64,000 bases of DNA. Source: Methylococcaceae bacterium. GTDB taxonomy: Bacteria > Pseudomonadota > Gammaproteobacteria > Methylococcales > Methylomonadaceae. The stretch covers positions 22,293 through 86,292 of the forward strand of contig JAKIUK010000006.1 of NCBI GenBank assembly GCA_021647585.1, given 5' to 3'. Below are positions 17,133 to 26,210 of this stretch, piece after piece. Under the pieces are notes generated by a model that was given only the letters and a program-made list of their open reading frames with translations, had not been told where the DNA came from and searched no databases. Both the position numbers and the translations under genes were made by a program. Position 1 is the stretch's first letter; every line of letters begins with the position of its first letter.

Positions 17133-17272
17133 TGAACTACTCAGCTTGCCCTCTATTTCGTCCAATAGCTTCGTTGAAAGTGCTCATTTACACCTGTAAA
17201 CTCTGCGCTTTCACCTTGCTCTTGAACGAAATAGAGGGCAATTTAAGCAGTTACTGATTAGGTTGAGTAGTT
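17133..17272. repeat. 140-bp palindromic element
   Basis: Outer arms AACTACTCA/TGAGTAGTT enclose longer arms GCCCTCTATTTCGT/ACGAAATAGAGGGC. Inside these is a further nested pairing (TGAAAGTGC against GCGCTTTCA) around TTTACacctGTAAA. The whole unit can fold back on itself and lies between the TPR gene and the small membrane-protein genes. It has the form of a MITE or large REP unit. Confidence 0.7.
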
Positions 17273-17329
17273 ACCAAAAAAATAACAACTAGAACATCTT
17301 ATTAATAATTATAGAAGGATAGAAAATAC

Positions 17330-17551
17330 ATGTTTGATTCAATACTCTCAGCTAACGATATCACCTTCATGACTTGCATTATAGGTACTATCGTAGCTCT
17401 TTTTTTCGGCGCTATAGGTGGTGCTATAGGGGGCGTTCTTCTGGGTGGTAAAGACCTGGGAAATGAGCTTGCCGCCTTGATGGGTAGTATGTTTGGTCCT
17501 ATTGCCGCTGCCCCAGGTATCTTTATTGGTTTATTTATACTTTTTCTCTAG
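17330..17551 (+). CDS. small glycine-rich membrane protein, 73 aa
   Basis: The frame starts MFDSILSANDITFM and has an AGAAGGA box nine bases upstream. Two hydrophobic segments (about 13-38 and 52-73), with AIGGAIGG- and PIAAAPG-type small-residue stretches, predict a two-span inner-membrane protein. It is not recognised. It lies between the TPR and NifU-Rieske genes of the hydrogenase accessory operon, at a point where related loci can carry structural or membrane genes. Codon use and ribosome binding site support a real gene. Function is unknown. Confidence 0.65.
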   Translation: MFDSILSANDITFMTCIIGTIVALFFGAIGGAIGGVLLGGKDLGNELAALMGSMFGPIAAAPGIFIGLFILFL

Positions 17552-17561
17552 GAGTAAGATC

Positions 17562-17786
17562 ATGTTCGAAATGTTTTTAAATTCTGCCACATTATTTATC
17601 CAGGGAAGATTATTTCGAGACATTAAGAATGTCTTTAAACAAGCCTGCATAGGCATGGCTATTGCCGTTTTCTTGCTTATTGTATTGGTAAAAATAGGTC
17701 TACCCTTATGGTTGGCGATTATTCTCACTAGCTTGGTTTCTGGTGGTATTCAACCCTATTTATTCAAAGATTTAAAATACGCCTAA
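17562..17786 (+). CDS. small membrane protein, 74 aa
   Basis: I start at the ATG at 17562 because TAGGAG lies nine bases upstream; a longer frame from 17493 overlaps the preceding gene and has no such site. The product (MFEMFLNSATLFIQGRLFRD...) has an amphipathic N terminus and two hydrophobic spans (about 30-44 and 47-62). It ends ten bases after the previous small membrane gene and 15 before the NifU-Rieske gene, so it is part of the same operon. Not recognised. It resembles a membrane anchor or partner of its neighbour. Confidence 0.65.
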   Translation: MFEMFLNSATLFIQGRLFRDIKNVFKQACIGMAIAVFLLIVLVKIGLPLWLAIILTSLVSGGIQPYLFKDLKYA

Positions 17787-17801
17787 ACTAACGAGACCAA
17801 G

Positions 17802-18686
17802 ATGTCAGCATCTGCCGAGGCCAGACTTATCCAGCAACATCCTAATCTGGACACCTTACTTAAAGACATTCAGTCCTTGGATGGCTTAGTTGAACAGTGG
17901 GATGAACAACAGCGAAATACGGTTCAAGCAATCACACGGGCGCATGATGAGTTAAATAAAGAAGCCTTTTCCCGATTAATACGTGCACTTAAAGCTGACC
18001 CTACAGCACTAATCGCGTTAAAAGAAGCTGTTTCTGATGAAGTTGTCTATGCTGTATTGCGTTATCACGGGATTATCAAAGCCTCTTTACACGAACGTGT
18101 TGATCTAGCATTGGAGTCAGTCAGACCTTATTTAAAAAGTCATGACGGCAATGTTGAGCTGGTTGAGATTAAATTACCCGACACGGTTATCATTCGCTTG
18201 TTAGGCACCTGCGATGGCTGTCCGGCCTCATCGCTGACCTTATCCGAGGGTATTGAAAAAGCCATTAAAGAACACTGCCCTGAAATTACCACCATTAAAA
18301 AAGCCAAAGGTGGGGTTACAGCAAAACCGGTGGATGGTGTCACTGTCAATTTTGTTAGCCCGTTTGCCCGTAACGAAGATAAAGATTGGCTGGTAGTCTG
18401 TTCATTAGATGATGTGCCGGAAGCTGATATCAAGGTTGCTACTGTCAAAGGTAATGAAGTCTTATTAAGTCGTTTTGGTGACAAGGTGACCTGCTATCAA
18501 AATGCTTGCGCCCACATGGGTATGCCATTGGATATGGGGACAGTTAATAACGCTATTTTGGTGTGTCCTCATCATAGCTTTGAATACTCACTGGAATCCG
18601 GCGAGTGTCTGACAGCCCCAGAAGTACAATTACATACTCACGCCGTTCGTGTGATTAACCAACGCGTGGAAATAAAATTGTCATGA
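17802..18686 (+). CDS. NifU C-terminal domain / Rieske fusion protein
   Basis: The product is 294 aa. A helical N-terminal region is followed by a NifU-type domain with C137 and C140 (GTCDGC), which can carry a transferable iron-sulfur cluster. A Rieske domain comes next, with [2Fe-2S] ligands C236/H238 and C255/H258. The fusion is, to my knowledge, characteristic of group 1h hydrogenase loci, where a cluster or electron-transfer role is proposed. It overlaps the next gene by four bases (ATGA). No signal peptide is visible. Confidence 0.85.
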   Translation: MSASAEARLIQQHPNLDTLLKDIQSLDGLVEQWDEQQRNTVQAITRAHDELNKEAFSRLIRALKADPTALIALKEAVSDEVVYAVLRYHGIIKASLHERVDLALESVRPYLKSHDGNVELVEIKLPDTVIIRLLGTCDGCPASSLTLSEGIEKAIKEHCPEITTIKKAKGGVTAKPVDGVTVNFVSPFARNEDKDWLVVCSLDDVPEADIKVATVKGNEVLLSRFGDKVTCYQNACAHMGMPLDMGTVNNAILVCPHHSFEYSLESGECLTAPEVQLHTHAVRVINQRVEIKLS

Positions 18687-19939
18687 ATTCAACGCCCGCA
18701 AAAATTCAGCTAGCAACTTCTAGCAAGAAGATCAAAATCAACAAGGTCTGTCTAAAAGTCAGTCCCGACCCATCTCTACGTGTTTCCGAAGCCAGCAAGG
18801 TTCCACACCAAGCCTTATTGTGCGCCGAACCTTTTGCCATACTGGGTGCTGAACGTGTTCCACCAATAGTCACTACTGGAGTTGCCCCCGACAAGAACAC
18901 CTGCTTCGGTCCACGCGGTGGCGCATTGATGAAAATAGACGGGGCGCTTTGGATTTGCGACACCGGTCACCACCGACTACTGGGCTGGAAAACAATGCCC
19001 TCCGACGACAATACACCGGCTGATTGGGTAATCGGCCAAAAAGATTTTAACTCAGAAGGTCGTAATGGCAAGAGCGCTGTTTCAGCAAGCTCAGTCAACG
19101 TTCCAACGGGTATTTGTGCCTGTGGTGATAGCATGGCCGTCGCCGATGCATGGAATCATCGGGTATTAATCTGGAAAACCTTACCGGAAGATAATAATGT
19201 CCCTGCGGATATCGTTTTGGGGCAAGCAGATTTTGCATCTAACCAAGCCAACCACGGACATGACCACGCAACGGCCAGTAGTATGCATTGGCCCTATGGC
19301 GTTTCCTGGCAAGATGGCCACTTGTTGGTTGCTGATTCTGAGAATAGACGCGTACTAATTTGGCAGGGCTTACCCACAGCCAGTGGTCAGCCAGCCGATG
19401 TGGTACTTGGACAACATGATTTTGCCACACGTGATGAGAATGCTGGCAACGACCCTAGCGCCATGAGCATGCGCTGGCCTCATGGCATTGCCCTCTGGCG
19501 GGGTCATTTGTGTATTTCTGATGCCGGTAATAATCGAGTGATGATCTGGCAAGGCATTCCTGATAGCAATGGTATGGATTGTGACTACGTTCTAGGACAA
19601 AATGCCGTTGATTTGGTAGACCATAATCAATCGCTGTATTGGCCTCGTGCATATACTTTAAATATGCCCTATGGGTTGGCGGTGGTTAAGGATTGGTTAC
19701 TGGTTGCCGATACGGCTAGCTCACGCTTACTTGGTTGGCATATTGATGATTTAAAAACCGGTGCCGATGCCCGCGCATTAACGGGGCAACTGAATTTTCA
19801 TGACAAAGGTGATAATCGCTGGCAACCGCCTTGCGCAGACAGTGTTTGCTGGCCGTATGGCATTCAGTCATTGGATAATGTCATCGTCGTTGCCGATTCT
19901 GGCAATAATCGTGTCAGTCTCTGGAAACTTGCGGTATGA
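18683..19939 (+). CDS. NHL-repeat beta-propeller protein
   Basis: The product is 418 aa. At least five NHL-type blades recur as DTGHHRLLGWKTMP, DAWNHRVLIWKTLP, DSENRRVLIWQGLP, DAGNNRVMIWQGIP and DSGNNRVSLWK. Each is preceded by a W-P-x-G segment and followed by DVVLGQxDF. The N-terminal part is proline-rich, with no clear signal peptide. It overlaps its neighbours by four bases on both sides. NHL proteins of this type accompany actinobacterial-type hydrogenases, where their role is not established. A scaffold for complex assembly is a reasonable guess. Confidence 0.85.
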   Translation: MNSTPAKIQLATSSKKIKINKVCLKVSPDPSLRVSEASKVPHQALLCAEPFAILGAERVPPIVTTGVAPDKNTCFGPRGGALMKIDGALWICDTGHHRLLGWKTMPSDDNTPADWVIGQKDFNSEGRNGKSAVSASSVNVPTGICACGDSMAVADAWNHRVLIWKTLPEDNNVPADIVLGQADFASNQANHGHDHATASSMHWPYGVSWQDGHLLVADSENRRVLIWQGLPTASGQPADVVLGQHDFATRDENAGNDPSAMSMRWPHGIALWRGHLCISDAGNNRVMIWQGIPDSNGMDCDYVLGQNAVDLVDHNQSLYWPRAYTLNMPYGLAVVKDWLLVADTASSRLLGWHIDDLKTGADARALTGQLNFHDKGDNRWQPPCADSVCWPYGIQSLDNVIVVADSGNNRVSLWKLAV

Positions 19940-22416
19940 GCGTTGCTGCTAAACAAATTCTAGACAGCATCCTTAGTGCTGAGAAAATTAGGGTCACTGG
20001 TATTGTGCAGGGTGTTGGTTTTAGACCTAATGTTTGGCGATTGGCAAACCAGTTAAAACTAAACGGAGATGTTATCAATGATAGTCAGGGCGTAGTTATT
20101 AAGGTTTGGGGCAATACTGAAGATATTGATCGTTTCATTAATAAACTGAAAACTGATGTACCACCGCTGGCACGTATTGATCAAATTAAGCGTTCTGTAC
20201 TGCCTCTTGATGACTACACACCTACCGAATTTGCTATCAAGCCCAGTCAACATAACACCGTACAAACCAACGTCACACCCGATGCGGCAGTGTGTCCAGA
20301 ATGTATGACAGATACCTTAGATCCTTTTGGTCGACGTTATCGTTATGCCTTAACTAACTGCACCCATTGTGGCCCGCGCTTTTCTATCGTCAACGCGATT
20401 CCTTACGACCGCATCAATACCAGTATGAAGGCCTTTGAGCTCTGTGAGGATTGTGCTGAAGAATATCAAACACCTAGCGACAGACGCTTTCATGCCCAAC
20501 CCAATGCCTGTTATTTTTGCGGTCCAAAACTAACACTGGCCAGAGTCGATGGTAATCCGGTTTGCATGGAAAGTTTGACTCAGCTCGATGATGTTGATGG
20601 TGCCTGCACGGTATTACAAAACGGTGGTATTCTTGCCGTCAAAGGTATTGGTGGTTTTCATCTGGCCTGTGATGCAACTAATGCAGTCGCAGTGCAACGC
20701 TTGCGTGATGCTAAACTACGTTATGGCAAACCGTTTGCGTTAATGGCTAGAGATACCAATGTGATAAAACGTTATGCCCTTATTACATCTGAAGAAGAAA
20801 AGCTACTTCTCAGTGCTGAAGCCCCTATTGTTATTCTGCAAAAAAGCACACAAGCACCACCAGGAATTAAACGTCAGTTTGGAACCATCGAAGGTGAACG
20901 TGCTAATGATTTAATCGCGATTGTCGATAATGTAGCACCCGGTCAAAATTCACTGGGTTTTATGTTGCCGTACACACCGATGCATCACCTGATGTTAAAG
21001 CGTATGAATCGCCCCATTATTTTTACCTCCGGCAACCAGTCGGATGAGCCGCAGGTGATAAGCAACGATGACGTTACCTCTCGACTAGGTGATATCGTCG
21101 AGTATGTACTCTGGCATGATCGCGATATCGTTAATCGGGTCGATGATTCGGTGATACGCATTATCAAAAATGAACCTCGATTATTACGACGTGCACGCGG
21201 TTATACGCCCGCACCGTTACCCTTACCGGCAGGATTCGAACAGGCACCCGAACTGTTGGCGATGGGGGCTGAATTAAAAAATACTTTTTGTCTGATTAAA
21301 GACGGTAATGCCATTTTATCGCAACACATCGGTGATCTGGAAAACGCCATCACCTACGAAGATTACCAACACAACTTAGCCTTGTATGCTCAGCTCTATC
21401 AACATACACCTGAACAAATTGTCATTGATTGCCATCCAGAATATCTGTCCAGCAAATTGGGCAGACAACGCGCCGAAGATAAACAAGTAGCTTGTCTGGA
21501 AGTACAACATCACCACGCCCACATTGCCGCCTGTCTGGCAGAAAATAATGTTCCCTTAGCAGCACTGACTGTGCTGGGTGTTGCCCTTGATGGTTTAGGT
21601 TATGGCGACGATGGCACGTTTTGGGGCGGCGAATTTCTGCACTGCGATTATCTGGGGGCAGAGCGCTTAGCGACCTTCAAGCCGGTAGCAATGTTAGGGG
21701 GTGCAATGGCGATGCGCGAACCCTGGCGCAATACTTATGCTCAGTTGATGGCCGAAATGGGCTGGGCAGAACTGAAAATGAATTTCGACCAGCTTGAATT
21801 GCTTGAGTATTTTGAAAATAAACCGCTGACTACCTATAATGCCATGCTGGCAAAGGGCAATAATGCTCCTGTAGCTTCATCCTGTGGCCGGTTGTTTGAT
21901 GCCGTTGCTGCTGCCATCGGTATTTGTAGGGACGGTGTTGCTTATGAAGGACAGGCCGCTATCGAACTTGAAGCAATCGTCGATCAGGACACTTTGCATA
22001 ACGAAGATGAACGCTTAGCCTATCCCTTTACCATTCCAAGACTCACGGTCCCTGGATTTGAGGACAAACTACCTTATATCGAACCGCTAGCGATGTGGCG
22101 AGCTATACTCGGTGACTTAATCTTAAAAACACCTGCCCCGGTCATGTCTGCTCGATTTCATAAAGGCCTGGCCAAGATCATTGTCACCATGATTCAAAAA
22201 CTTAGCACCTGCGACGAACAGCGTATTATTCATACGGTCGCTTTATCTGGTGGCGTGTTTCAAAACAAAACCTTATTTGAACAAGTCGTTACTCGGCTTG
22301 AACAAGAACATTTTAAAGTGTTGACGCATAAACAAGTCCCCACCAATGATGGCGGTATCGCCTTGGGTCAAGCGGTAATTGGCGCTGCACGTTCACTAAA
22401 AAACAGGAGGAACTAG
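19936..22416 (+). CDS. hypF: carbamoyltransferase HypF
   Basis: The product is 826 aa with the standard domain order. An acylphosphatase domain (VTGIVQGVGFRPNVWRLA) is followed by two zinc-finger pairs (CPEC...CTHCGP, CEDC...CYFCGP). A YrdC-like domain (KPFALMARD region) and a Kae1-like carbamoyltransferase domain (HHHAHIAACLAE, LSGGVFQN) come after. HypF makes the carbamoyl thiocarboxylate on HypE from carbamoyl phosphate and ATP for CN- ligand synthesis. It is complete and translationally coupled to the NHL gene. Confidence 0.96.
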   Translation: MSVAAKQILDSILSAEKIRVTGIVQGVGFRPNVWRLANQLKLNGDVINDSQGVVIKVWGNTEDIDRFINKLKTDVPPLARIDQIKRSVLPLDDYTPTEFAIKPSQHNTVQTNVTPDAAVCPECMTDTLDPFGRRYRYALTNCTHCGPRFSIVNAIPYDRINTSMKAFELCEDCAEEYQTPSDRRFHAQPNACYFCGPKLTLARVDGNPVCMESLTQLDDVDGACTVLQNGGILAVKGIGGFHLACDATNAVAVQRLRDAKLRYGKPFALMARDTNVIKRYALITSEEEKLLLSAEAPIVILQKSTQAPPGIKRQFGTIEGERANDLIAIVDNVAPGQNSLGFMLPYTPMHHLMLKRMNRPIIFTSGNQSDEPQVISNDDVTSRLGDIVEYVLWHDRDIVNRVDDSVIRIIKNEPRLLRRARGYTPAPLPLPAGFEQAPELLAMGAELKNTFCLIKDGNAILSQHIGDLENAITYEDYQHNLALYAQLYQHTPEQIVIDCHPEYLSSKLGRQRAEDKQVACLEVQHHHAHIAACLAENNVPLAALTVLGVALDGLGYGDDGTFWGGEFLHCDYLGAERLATFKPVAMLGGAMAMREPWRNTYAQLMAEMGWAELKMNFDQLELLEYFENKPLTTYNAMLAKGNNAPVASSCGRLFDAVAAAIGICRDGVAYEGQAAIELEAIVDQDTLHNEDERLAYPFTIPRLTVPGFEDKLPYIEPLAMWRAILGDLILKTPAPVMSARFHKGLAKIIVTMIQKLSTCDEQRIIHTVALSGGVFQNKTLFEQVVTRLEQEHFKVLTHKQVPTNDGGIALGQAVIGAARSLKNRRN

Positions 22417-22418
22417 CT

Positions 22419-22700
22419 ATGTGTTTAGGTATACCCGGTCAGATTGTAGAAATCACTGACGTGACCAAAAAACTCGCAATGGTCGATGTTTCTGGTGTAA
22501 AACGCCAGGTTAATATTGCCTGTATTGTTAATAAAGAACATAGCGTTGCCTCTTGTGTCGGTGATTGGGTCTTGGTCCATGTTGGCTTTGCCATGAGTCG
22601 TATTGATGCAGAGGAAGCCAAAAAAACGCTAGACCTGTTGATAGAACTGGGTGAGGCACAGGCAGAAATCATGGCCATGCAAACTTCAGCGATGCAATGA
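22419..22700 (+). CDS. hypC: hydrogenase assembly chaperone HypC
   Basis: The product is 93 aa starting MCLGIPGQIVEI, with the essential N-terminal cysteine at position 2. HypC carries the Fe(CN)2CO unit with HypD and delivers it to the large-subunit precursor. A strong AGGAGG box lies eight bases upstream, and the gap to hypF is only two bases. Confidence 0.95.
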   Translation: MCLGIPGQIVEITDVTKKLAMVDVSGVKRQVNIACIVNKEHSVASCVGDWVLVHVGFAMSRIDAEEAKKTLDLLIELGEAQAEIMAMQTSAMQ

Positions 22701-22701
22701 T

Positions 22702-23397
22702 ATGAACGACACGACTGCGCTACAAGATAATCTACAGCAACTGTACCCCTTTTTGCACGGGGACAAAAAAGACCCTGTGCAAGAAAATACTACGTTGCTG
22801 GAATCAGTCAAACAAAAGTCGCAGCACAGCCTAACAGTCAAACAAGCGTTCTTTGCCAACAATGCACAAGCGCTTGTCAATGTGGCCAAAGCCATTGCTC
22901 AGATATATATCAATAATGGTCGAATGCTAACAATGGGCAATGGAGGATCAAGCTGCGATGCTGCCCATTTCGCTGTTGAATTTCAACACCCAATTACTGC
23001 GGGCCGCCCGGCCTTACCGGCAATTAATCTGGTGATGGATACCGCCATGATTAGCGCAGTAGCCAATGATGTGGGTATTAAACATATATTTGTCCGACAA
23101 CTGGAAGCCCATGGTCAAAAAAACGATGGACTGTTTGGTTTTTCAACCAGTGGCAATTCAGAGAATTTACTGGCTGCTTTCGCAAAAGCCAAACAAATAG
23201 GCATAACTACATTCGCATTGGCCGGTGGTAATGGCGGTGAGATAAAGAGTAGTGGACTAGTCGACCACTGCCTAGTGGTTGAAACCGATTCTATCCATCG
23301 TGTACAGGAAGCCCATGTCGCTAGTTATCACATACTGTGGGATCTGGTGCATACATTACTCGCTGACCACCGCGGCAAACTTGGCGCAGTAACCTAG
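22702..23397 (+). CDS. SIS-domain protein (phosphoheptose-isomerase-like) in the hyp operon
   Basis: I start at the ATG at 22702, one base after the hypC stop; a longer in-frame extension inside hypC is unlikely. The 231-aa product has a SIS domain with MGNGGSSCDAAHFAVEF and FGFSTSGNSENLLAAF, closest in style to GmhA-type sedoheptulose-7-phosphate isomerases. It lies between hypC and hypD with the same orientation. SIS/GmhA-like genes have been noted in group 1h hydrogenase loci, where the substrate is unknown. A ligand-sensing or sugar-phosphate role is possible. Lipopolysaccharide heptose synthesis is less likely given this position. Confidence 0.85.
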   Translation: MNDTTALQDNLQQLYPFLHGDKKDPVQENTTLLESVKQKSQHSLTVKQAFFANNAQALVNVAKAIAQIYINNGRMLTMGNGGSSCDAAHFAVEFQHPITAGRPALPAINLVMDTAMISAVANDVGIKHIFVRQLEAHGQKNDGLFGFSTSGNSENLLAAFAKAKQIGITTFALAGGNGGEIKSSGLVDHCLVVETDSIHRVQEAHVASYHILWDLVHTLLADHRGKLGAVT

Positions 23398-23417
23398 CAA
23401 TAGCAGAAGGCACTTCT

Positions 23418-24563
23418 ATGAAATATGTTGATGAATTCAGAGATCCGGAAAAAGCCAGAATGCTGGTGGCTGAGATCAATACCATTACCGAACAGCTTGG
23501 GATCACCCAACAGCGCCCCTTACAATTAATGGAATTTTGTGGCGGCCACACGCATACTATTTTTCGCTACGGCATAGAACAAATGCTGCCCAAAGCCATC
23601 GAACTAATTCACGGCCCCGGTTGCCCGGTTTGTGTTTTACCAATGGGCAGAGTTGATGATTGTGTGACCTTAGCTGAACGTCCTAATGTTATTTTTACCA
23701 CCTTTGGCGATGCTATGCGGGTGCCTGGTTCAAAGAAAAGTTTATTACAGGCGAAAGCGGATGGTGCTGATATACGCATGGTTTACTCACCACTGGATGC
23801 CTTAAATTTAGCTCGTAAGCATCAGGAAAAGGAAGTTATTTTCTTTGCTCTGGGTTTTGAAACTACTATGCCCAGTACCGCGCTGACGGTTTTACAAGCA
23901 GAACAGGACAATATCAACAACTTTTCCCTGTTCTGTAACCACATCACCACGGTTCCGACCATTAAGGCCATTCTTGATTCACCCGACATGAAAATTGACG
24001 GCTTTCTGGCACCCGGTCATGTCAGTATGGTGGTCGGCGCACGGCCGTTTGATTTTGTTGCTGAAACCTATGAAAAACCCATTGTTGTCACTGGATTTGA
24101 GCCGCTGGATATTTTGCAGTCAATCTGGATGTTATTGAAGCAACTCAGCGAAAAACGTCACGACGTAGAAAACCAGTACGCACGTATCGTTCCTGAAAAT
24201 GGCAACGAACCGGCTATGGATGCCCTGACTAAAGTATTCGAATTGCGCGAGTTTTTCGAGTGGCGTGGACTAGGCTCGATAGATCACTCAGGGGTAAAAA
24301 TGCGTGACGCCTATGCAGCTTATGATGCGGAACAAAAATTTACCGTGCCTAATCTAAAAATTGCCGACCCCAAATCTTGCCAGTGTGGCGAAGTATTAAA
24401 AGGCGTTATTCGTCCTTGGGAATGCAAAGTATTTGGTACCCAATGTAATCCTGAAACACCTATGGGTGCGTTAATGGTTTCAACTGAAGGAGCTTGCGCC
24501 GCCTATTATAATTTTGGCAATCTGAATGAATTATTACAGAAAAAAGAAGCTGTAAACGCATGA
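23418..24563 (+). CDS. hypD: hydrogenase maturation factor HypD
   Basis: The product is 381 aa with FCGGHTHTIFRYG, HGPGCPVCVLPMGR and a C-terminal [4Fe-4S] cysteine set (SCQCGEVLKG, WECKVFGTQCNPE, GACAAYYNF). HypD accepts cyanide from HypE and builds Fe(CN)2CO with HypC. The length is normal. It is followed not by hypE directly but by a 246-bp insert containing a palindrome. Confidence 0.96.
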   Translation: MKYVDEFRDPEKARMLVAEINTITEQLGITQQRPLQLMEFCGGHTHTIFRYGIEQMLPKAIELIHGPGCPVCVLPMGRVDDCVTLAERPNVIFTTFGDAMRVPGSKKSLLQAKADGADIRMVYSPLDALNLARKHQEKEVIFFALGFETTMPSTALTVLQAEQDNINNFSLFCNHITTVPTIKAILDSPDMKIDGFLAPGHVSMVVGARPFDFVAETYEKPIVVTGFEPLDILQSIWMLLKQLSEKRHDVENQYARIVPENGNEPAMDALTKVFELREFFEWRGLGSIDHSGVKMRDAYAAYDAEQKFTVPNLKIADPKSCQCGEVLKGVIRPWECKVFGTQCNPETPMGALMVSTEGACAAYYNFGNLNELLQKKEAVNA

Positions 24564-24638
24564 ATAATCTGGCAGTCATTAACCTTCCTAATTACCCAAG
24601 CGCTTCCGCTATTTTAGAAATAGCTAATTTTAAATACT

Positions 24639-24718
24639 GTCATTTCGACCCGCGGGAGAAATCTTTGTCGTTTAGAAATAAACTTAGATTCAAGATTTCT
24701 CCCGCGGGTCGGAATGAC
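24639..24718. repeat. palindromic repeat between hypD and hypE
   Basis: The arms at 24639-24665 and 24692-24718 pair over 27 bases with one mismatch (GTCATTTCGACCCGCGGGAG... against its complement). A relative of the left arm occurs at 54344-54370. An 85-codon frame crosses this palindrome (24560-24817), but it is probably an accident of the insertion. Confidence 0.8.
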
Positions 24719-24809
24719 ATCCTTTGTGAAGTTTTCTCAATCTTAACTACAAATTTGAGAGTAAGCTGCGATAGGTTAATATTTATTTTATATAATATGG
24801 CGGAATCTC

Positions 24810-25880
24810 ATGAGTAGTCAAACCACCATCAATCTTCGGCAACGCAGTGGCAAATGTAATGCCGATACCATTACTATGGCACACGGCAGTGGTGGTAAAG
24901 CTATGCGTGATCTCATTGATGATGTCTTTGTTAGCACTTTTGATAATCCCGAGCTTAACAAATTAGAGGATCAGGCACGTTTTGAATTAAACACACTCTC
25001 AGCCTTGGGTGACCGCCTGGCGATGACCACCGATTCTTACGTTGTCGATCCACTGTTTTTCCCGGGTGGTGATATCGGTAAACTGGCAGTGACAGGTACC
25101 GTTAACGACCTGGCAGTCGGTGGTGCCAAACCCCTATATTTAACCTGCGCCATGATTATTGAAGAAGGCATGTCGGTGGATGATTTGCGTACTATTGCGG
25201 CCTCTATGCGTCAAACTGCCGATCTAGCCGGTGTCAAAATTGTCACCGGCGATACCAAAGTGGTACCGCGTGGTGCCGCCGATAAATTATTTATCAATAC
25301 CGCTGGGGTCGGTATTATTCCGGCCGGTATTAATATAGGCACCGATCGCGCCCTGGCAGGAGATGTCGTCGTCATCAACGGTTATATTGGTGATCATGGT
25401 GCGGCTATCGTTGATGCTCGCGGCGACATGGCTTTACAAAATACCATCGAAACCGATTGCCAGCCATTAAATTCACTAATCACGGCCATGTTAGAAGTCT
25501 GCTCCGATATTCATTGCATGCGTGATGCCACGCGCGGTGGTATCGCGACAGTACTGAACGAATTTGCGCAAAGTAGCAATGTCTGTATCCGGCTTAAGGA
25601 AACCGCAATACCCATGCGCGATGAAGTGCGCGGCATGTGCGAGATTCTTGGACTCGACCCGCTCTACCTGGCCAATGAAGGCAAGGTCGTTGCGATCATT
25701 CCTGCACACGCTGCCGATAAAGTGATCGAGGTTATGCGCGCACATCCTGACGGTCGCTATAGCACTATCATTGCCGAGGTGACAGAGAAACCAGAAGCAC
25801 GCGTTATTCTTTCGACTCTATTTGGCGGTGAACGCATTGTCGACATGCTGGTGGGTGAACAATTACCGAGAATTTGCTAA
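24810..25880 (+). CDS. hypE: hydrogenase maturation factor HypE
   Basis: The product is 356 aa, a PurM-like ATPase with MAHGSGGKAMRDLI and GTVNDLAVGGAKP. The C terminus ends PRIC, the terminal cysteine that receives the carbamoyl group and becomes thiocyanate. I start at the ATG at 24810, which has a GGCGGAA box, although an upstream repeat now separates it from hypD. It works with HypF to supply CN-. Confidence 0.96.
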   Translation: MSSQTTINLRQRSGKCNADTITMAHGSGGKAMRDLIDDVFVSTFDNPELNKLEDQARFELNTLSALGDRLAMTTDSYVVDPLFFPGGDIGKLAVTGTVNDLAVGGAKPLYLTCAMIIEEGMSVDDLRTIAASMRQTADLAGVKIVTGDTKVVPRGAADKLFINTAGVGIIPAGINIGTDRALAGDVVVINGYIGDHGAAIVDARGDMALQNTIETDCQPLNSLITAMLEVCSDIHCMRDATRGGIATVLNEFAQSSNVCIRLKETAIPMRDEVRGMCEILGLDPLYLANEGKVVAIIPAHAADKVIEVMRAHPDGRYSTIIAEVTEKPEARVILSTLFGGERIVDMLVGEQLPRIC

Positions 25881-26209
25881 TGCACGAACTAGGTATCACA
25901 CGAAATATTGTGGCTATCGTTACCGAACATGCCGGTGAAAAAAGAGTGAAACGAGTGGCACTGGATATTGGCAAACTCTCTGCAATCATGCCTGATGCGA
26001 TTCGTTTCTGCTTTGATGTCTGTACTAAAGATACCTTGCTGGAACAAGCAACGCTGGAAATCAATCAAATTCCCGGACTGGGTCGCTGCCAATCCTGTGG
26101 CGAAGAAATAGAACTAACTCAACTTTTTGGTCAATGCAGTTGTGGCAGTAATATTATCACCTGCATTGCTGGCGAAGAACTTAAAATTAAAGAGATAGAG
26201 GTTTATTAA
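25880..26209 (+). CDS. hypA: nickel insertion protein HypA
   Basis: I start at the ATG that shares its A with the hypE stop (25880), giving the invariant MHE nickel-binding N terminus; a TTG two codons upstream is unlikely. The 109-aa product has the zinc site CQSCGEE...CSCGS. HypA delivers nickel together with HypB. Confidence 0.95.
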   Translation: MHELGITRNIVAIVTEHAGEKRVKRVALDIGKLSAIMPDAIRFCFDVCTKDTLLEQATLEINQIPGLGRCQSCGEEIELTQLFGQCSCGSNIITCIAGEELKIKEIEVY

Positions 26210-26210
26210 A

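Noticed and set aside
24560..24817. 85-codon frame overlapping the hypD stop by four bases
   Set aside because: It runs straight through a palindromic repeat and has no recognisable domain. The overlap is a chance result of the insertion between hypD and hypE.
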